Positions 5,947 to 8,144 of a stretch of DNA of 8,144 nt are shown here, piece by piece. Origin of the DNA: Chloroflexi bacterium RBG_16_57_11 (GTDB lineage Bacteria > Chloroflexota > Anaerolineae > Anaerolineales > UBA4823). The position numbers were made by a program, and so were the translations under genes. Positions within the stretch are counted from its first letter, which is position 1; each line of letters begins with the position of its first letter. A model generated the notes under the pieces. It saw only the letters and a list, made by a program, of their open reading frames with translations, was not told where the DNA came from and searched no databases. The stretch covers positions 34,492 to 42,635 of the forward strand of contig MGNS01000040.1 in the NCBI GenBank assembly GCA_001795165.1. The letters are read 5' to 3'.

Positions 5947-7143
5947 ATGAACCTTCTTTTTATTCATGAAACCGAATACATAAATAAGATGATCTTTGAA
6001 TATCAGATTATCCCTGAAATTTTAGCTACACGCGGTCACCGTGTGTTCGTCATCGATTACCCTACAGATTGGTCAAAGGATAAAGCCAAGCCTCTATTTT
6101 CAATGCAGCCGGAAGTCATCCGAAATGTCAGTCGCGCAAAAAAGCCCGGCACCATCACGCTTATTCGCCCAGTATTCATTCGCATACCGGTCATTAGTCG
6201 CCTTTCAGCATTCTTATCGTATTTTTCGTTGATCAATACTGTGATTGATCAGCATCAAATTGACGTAATAATTTTACTGGCTGTTCCGACCAATGGTATT
6301 CAAACATTGCTTGCAGCGCGTAAGAAAGGCATCCCGGTCTATTTCCGCCTGTTGGATGTGCTACACCGGCTTGTTCCCCATGGTTTATTGAGATGGCCTG
6401 CTTATCTGATTGAAAAAACCGTTTATCGTCACGTAAATCGATTATCTGCCATTACCCCAAGATTGCGCGATTATGCGATAACAATGGGGGCCAATCCGGA
6501 AACAAGCAGCTATCTACCATCTGGCTCCGATGCTGACTTGTTTTATTATCAACAAAAGGACTCTGTGTTGATGAGGAAATACGGGATCACTGAGGACGAT
6601 ATCGTTTTATTGTTTGCAGGCACACTCTATAATTTTTCGGGCCTGGGAAAAATAATCTCCGCATTACCGCAGGAATTAGCTAAAGAAATCCACCTTAAAT
6701 TGCTGATTGTTGGAGCAGGAGAGCAAGAAGGTCAATTAAAGACGCAGGTGCGTAGATTGAGTCTGGAGGATAGGGTTGTCTTCACGGGTTTTGTCAACTA
6801 TCCAGAATTGCCTCGTTACATAAATCTGGCCGACGTTTGTATTAATCCATTTGAAATAAACCAGACGACCAATCTTATTTTTCCTGGCAAGATTTATCAG
6901 TATCTGGCGTGTGAAAAACCGGTCATCGCCTCGAAGTTGCAAGGGATGCTGGATATTTTCTCCGTTAATGATTTAGAGAGCGGTGTGTACTATTATGACA
7001 CCGTGGAAGAGTTTTTTGAACTTGTGCATGGGATAAATCGTCACCGGGTGAAAGACCCCAATCCATCCCTTCAGGAAATAACGATTGTTCTGGAGGAGGA
7101 ATTGGAAGACTTATGTTCGAAAAAACCAGGAGGGTCCGCATGA
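5947..7143 (+). CDS. GT4-type (GT-B fold) glycosyltransferase with variant acidic motif
   Basis: This 398-residue, probably cytoplasmic enzyme would transfer a sugar from a nucleotide donor to a growing lipid-linked glycan. The N-terminal half (FIHETEY... ATRGHRVFVIDYP) is the acceptor-side Rossmann domain. LPSGSDADLF (190-199) is the usual linker before the donor domain. That domain has IVLLFAGTLYNFSGLGK from about 219, LLIVGAGEQ (252-260), VVFTGFVNYPEL (about 277-288) and FPGKIYQYLACEKPVIAS (about 312-329). In classical GT4 enzymes the last segment carries E-x7-E; here the second Glu position is Gln318 and the first is not acidic. Many relatives with an FPSKxxEYLA form lack the first Glu but keep the second. 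The ATG has only a weak AGAGA upstream at an 11-base distance. The stop overlaps the next start (ATGA), so the two genes are coupled. The fold is secure; donor, acceptor and even full activity are open. Confidence 0.88.
   Translation: MNLLFIHETEYINKMIFEYQIIPEILATRGHRVFVIDYPTDWSKDKAKPLFSMQPEVIRNVSRAKKPGTITLIRPVFIRIPVISRLSAFLSYFSLINTVIDQHQIDVIILLAVPTNGIQTLLAARKKGIPVYFRLLDVLHRLVPHGLLRWPAYLIEKTVYRHVNRLSAITPRLRDYAITMGANPETSSYLPSGSDADLFYYQQKDSVLMRKYGITEDDIVLLFAGTLYNFSGLGKIISALPQELAKEIHLKLLIVGAGEQEGQLKTQVRRLSLEDRVVFTGFVNYPELPRYINLADVCINPFEINQTTNLIFPGKIYQYLACEKPVIASKLQGMLDIFSVNDLESGVYYYDTVEEFFELVHGINRHRVKDPNPSLQEITIVLEEELEDLCSKKPGGSA
7128..7134 (+). promoter_or_regulatory. Strong ribosome binding site deciding the start of the reductase gene
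   Basis: AGGAGGG lies inside the end of the GT4 gene, five bases before the ATG at 7140. An in-frame ATG at 7113 lies before this site and would add nine charged residues ahead of the nucleotide-binding motif. The 7140 start is therefore preferred. Confidence 0.9.
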
Positions 7144-8027
7144 AAATACTCATCCTCGGTGGCCACGGGATGCTAGGCCACAGATTATGGATCAATTTGC
7201 AAAAAGAGCATCAGGTCTGGGTTACTGTCCGTCAAGCCTCTTCTCCATTTCCTGATCGACCCGAATTCCCTGCTCATTATGTTTGTACCGATGTGGATGC
7301 CTTTAATTTTGACCAGGTGATCCGCGTTCTGGCTTCCATCCAGCCCGATCTGGTCATCAATTGCATTGGATTGATCAAGCAAAAGGGAAATATTGCCCAG
7401 GATTCCTTTATGGCGATCTCCCTGAATGCTCTCCTGCCTCATCGCATATCACTCGTTTGTCAGACTGCAAAAATTCGAGTGATCCATATCAGCACCGACT
7501 GTATTTTTTCAGGTAAAAAGGGCAACTATGTGGAAGACGACCCATCGGACGCTGATGACCTGTATGGGCGTTCCAAGTTTCTGGGCGAGGTTACTTATAC
7601 ACCCTCCAGCCTCACCCTGCGTACATCGATTATCGGGCGCGAACTCGATACTCGCTTGGGTTTGATAGAATGGTTCCTCTCCAACAAGGATGGTGATACG
7701 ATCCGTGGTTATAAGCGCGCAATTTATTCCGGGTTCTCAACGGATGAGTTTTCGCGGATAATCGCGAACACGATCATCCCACATCCCGAATTAACCGGTT
7801 TATATCATGTGGCTTCCAATCCAATTTCCAAATATGCTCTGTTAAACATGGTCAATGATGCCTTTGGTAGAAATATAAATATCCTCGCTGATAATGATTT
7901 CTTCTGTGATCGCAGCCTGGATTCTACTTCCTTTAACCAGACAACCGGTTATCAGCCTCCCTCCTGGCCCGCTATGATCCGTGAGATGGCAGAGAGCTCA
8001 ATGTTTTACGATCGAATTCGAGCATAA
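7140..8027 (+). CDS. RmlD-like NAD(P)-dependent sugar-nucleotide reductase (extended SDR family)
   Basis: The 295-residue enzyme begins MKILILGGHGMLGHRL, an NAD(P)-binding glycine motif (GGHGMLG at 7-13) right at the N-terminus. The SDR catalytic set is complete: Ser118-Thr119-Asp120 in HISTDCIFSG, and Tyr142-xxx-Lys146 in YGRSK. The segment STDxxFSGKKGNYVEDD resembles dTDP-4-dehydrorhamnose reductase (RmlD). C-terminal blocks such as RAIYSGFSTDEFSRIIA, SLDSTSF and PSWPAMIREM fit a subgroup often annotated as RmlD-like. I recall relatives lying beside WbjB/FnlA-type dehydratases and WecB-type epimerases, where they make L-FucNAc-like sugars; neither partner is visible here. The start at 7140 overlaps the previous stop by four bases and has a strong ribosome site. 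It most likely reduces a 4-keto sugar nucleotide in the cytoplasm to supply a deoxysugar for this cluster. The family is sure; the exact sugar is not. Confidence 0.9.
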   Translation: MKILILGGHGMLGHRLWINLQKEHQVWVTVRQASSPFPDRPEFPAHYVCTDVDAFNFDQVIRVLASIQPDLVINCIGLIKQKGNIAQDSFMAISLNALLPHRISLVCQTAKIRVIHISTDCIFSGKKGNYVEDDPSDADDLYGRSKFLGEVTYTPSSLTLRTSIIGRELDTRLGLIEWFLSNKDGDTIRGYKRAIYSGFSTDEFSRIIANTIIPHPELTGLYHVASNPISKYALLNMVNDAFGRNINILADNDFFCDRSLDSTSFNQTTGYQPPSWPAMIREMAESSMFYDRIRA

Positions 8028-8144
8028 GTTTGCTTGCTTTAAAGATAACAGTAGTTTTGCAGATTTAACAATTCAGGCTCAAAACGGGCAAAGCGGGAGC
8101 TAAACTGGCTTGAAGCTGTTGTACAGACGCCCCGTAGGCGACTC
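8028..8144 (+). other. Terminal non-coding stretch, no gene recognised
   Basis: No start codon with a ribosome site and no clear frame is seen in these 117 bases. A short stem CGCC/GGCG (8128-8131 with 8137-8140, five-base loop) lies near the end, but it has no T-run after it and is too small to call a terminator. A tRNA is not evident. The stretch may be a leader for the next gene beyond the window. Confidence 0.5.

Noticed and set aside
7113..7139. Upstream in-frame ATG giving a 304-residue reductase
   Set aside because: It adds nine residues before the nucleotide-binding motif and lies upstream of the strong AGGAGGG site that is ideally spaced for the ATG at 7140.
8128..8140. CGCC/GGCG hairpin as a transcription terminator
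   Set aside because: Only four base pairs and no downstream T-run.

Overview
The window is one run of seven genes, all on the + strand. It looks like the inside of a bacterial cell-surface polysaccharide (O-antigen-like or capsule-like) cluster. No gene is convincing on the other strand, and there is no rRNA, tRNA, CRISPR array or insertion sequence. The host cannot be fixed from this sequence. The pairing of DUF2142 membrane proteins with a GtrB-like transferase, and the style of the terminal reductase, remind me of Chloroflexota (Anaerolineae-type) genomes; this is recall of family distribution, not a search, and is a low-to-moderate confidence guess.

Layout: (1) 1-575, the 3' part of the ATPase of a Wzm/Wzt-type polysaccharide ABC exporter. 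(2) 617-2467, a large multi-pass membrane protein of the DUF2142 type with a C-terminal soluble domain. (3) 2471-3484, a family-2 glycosyltransferase with two C-terminal membrane helices (DPM1/GtrB-like). (4) 3509-3886, a four-helix SMR/EamA-type small membrane protein, probably a lipid-linked sugar flippase subunit. (5) 3952-5847, a second DUF2142 protein clearly paralogous to the first. (6) 5947-7143, a cytoplasmic GT4-type glycosyltransferase with a variant acidic motif. (7) 7140-8027, an RmlD-like short-chain dehydrogenase that overlaps gene 6 by four bases. The last 117 bases hold no recognisable gene.

Working model (inference): genes 3 and 4 make and flip a polyprenyl-phosphate-linked sugar. 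The two DUF2142 proteins, which resemble GT-C enzymes, use it on the outer face of the membrane to modify a polymer. Gene 6 builds the polymer or its lipid-linked precursor inside the cell, gene 7 helps make a deoxysugar nucleotide, and the ABC exporter carries the polymer across the membrane. The most interesting point is that two paralogous candidate GT-C enzymes bracket a single donor-making/flipping pair, and that they differ mainly in predicted extracytoplasmic loops while keeping a nearly constant C-terminal domain with four cysteines.
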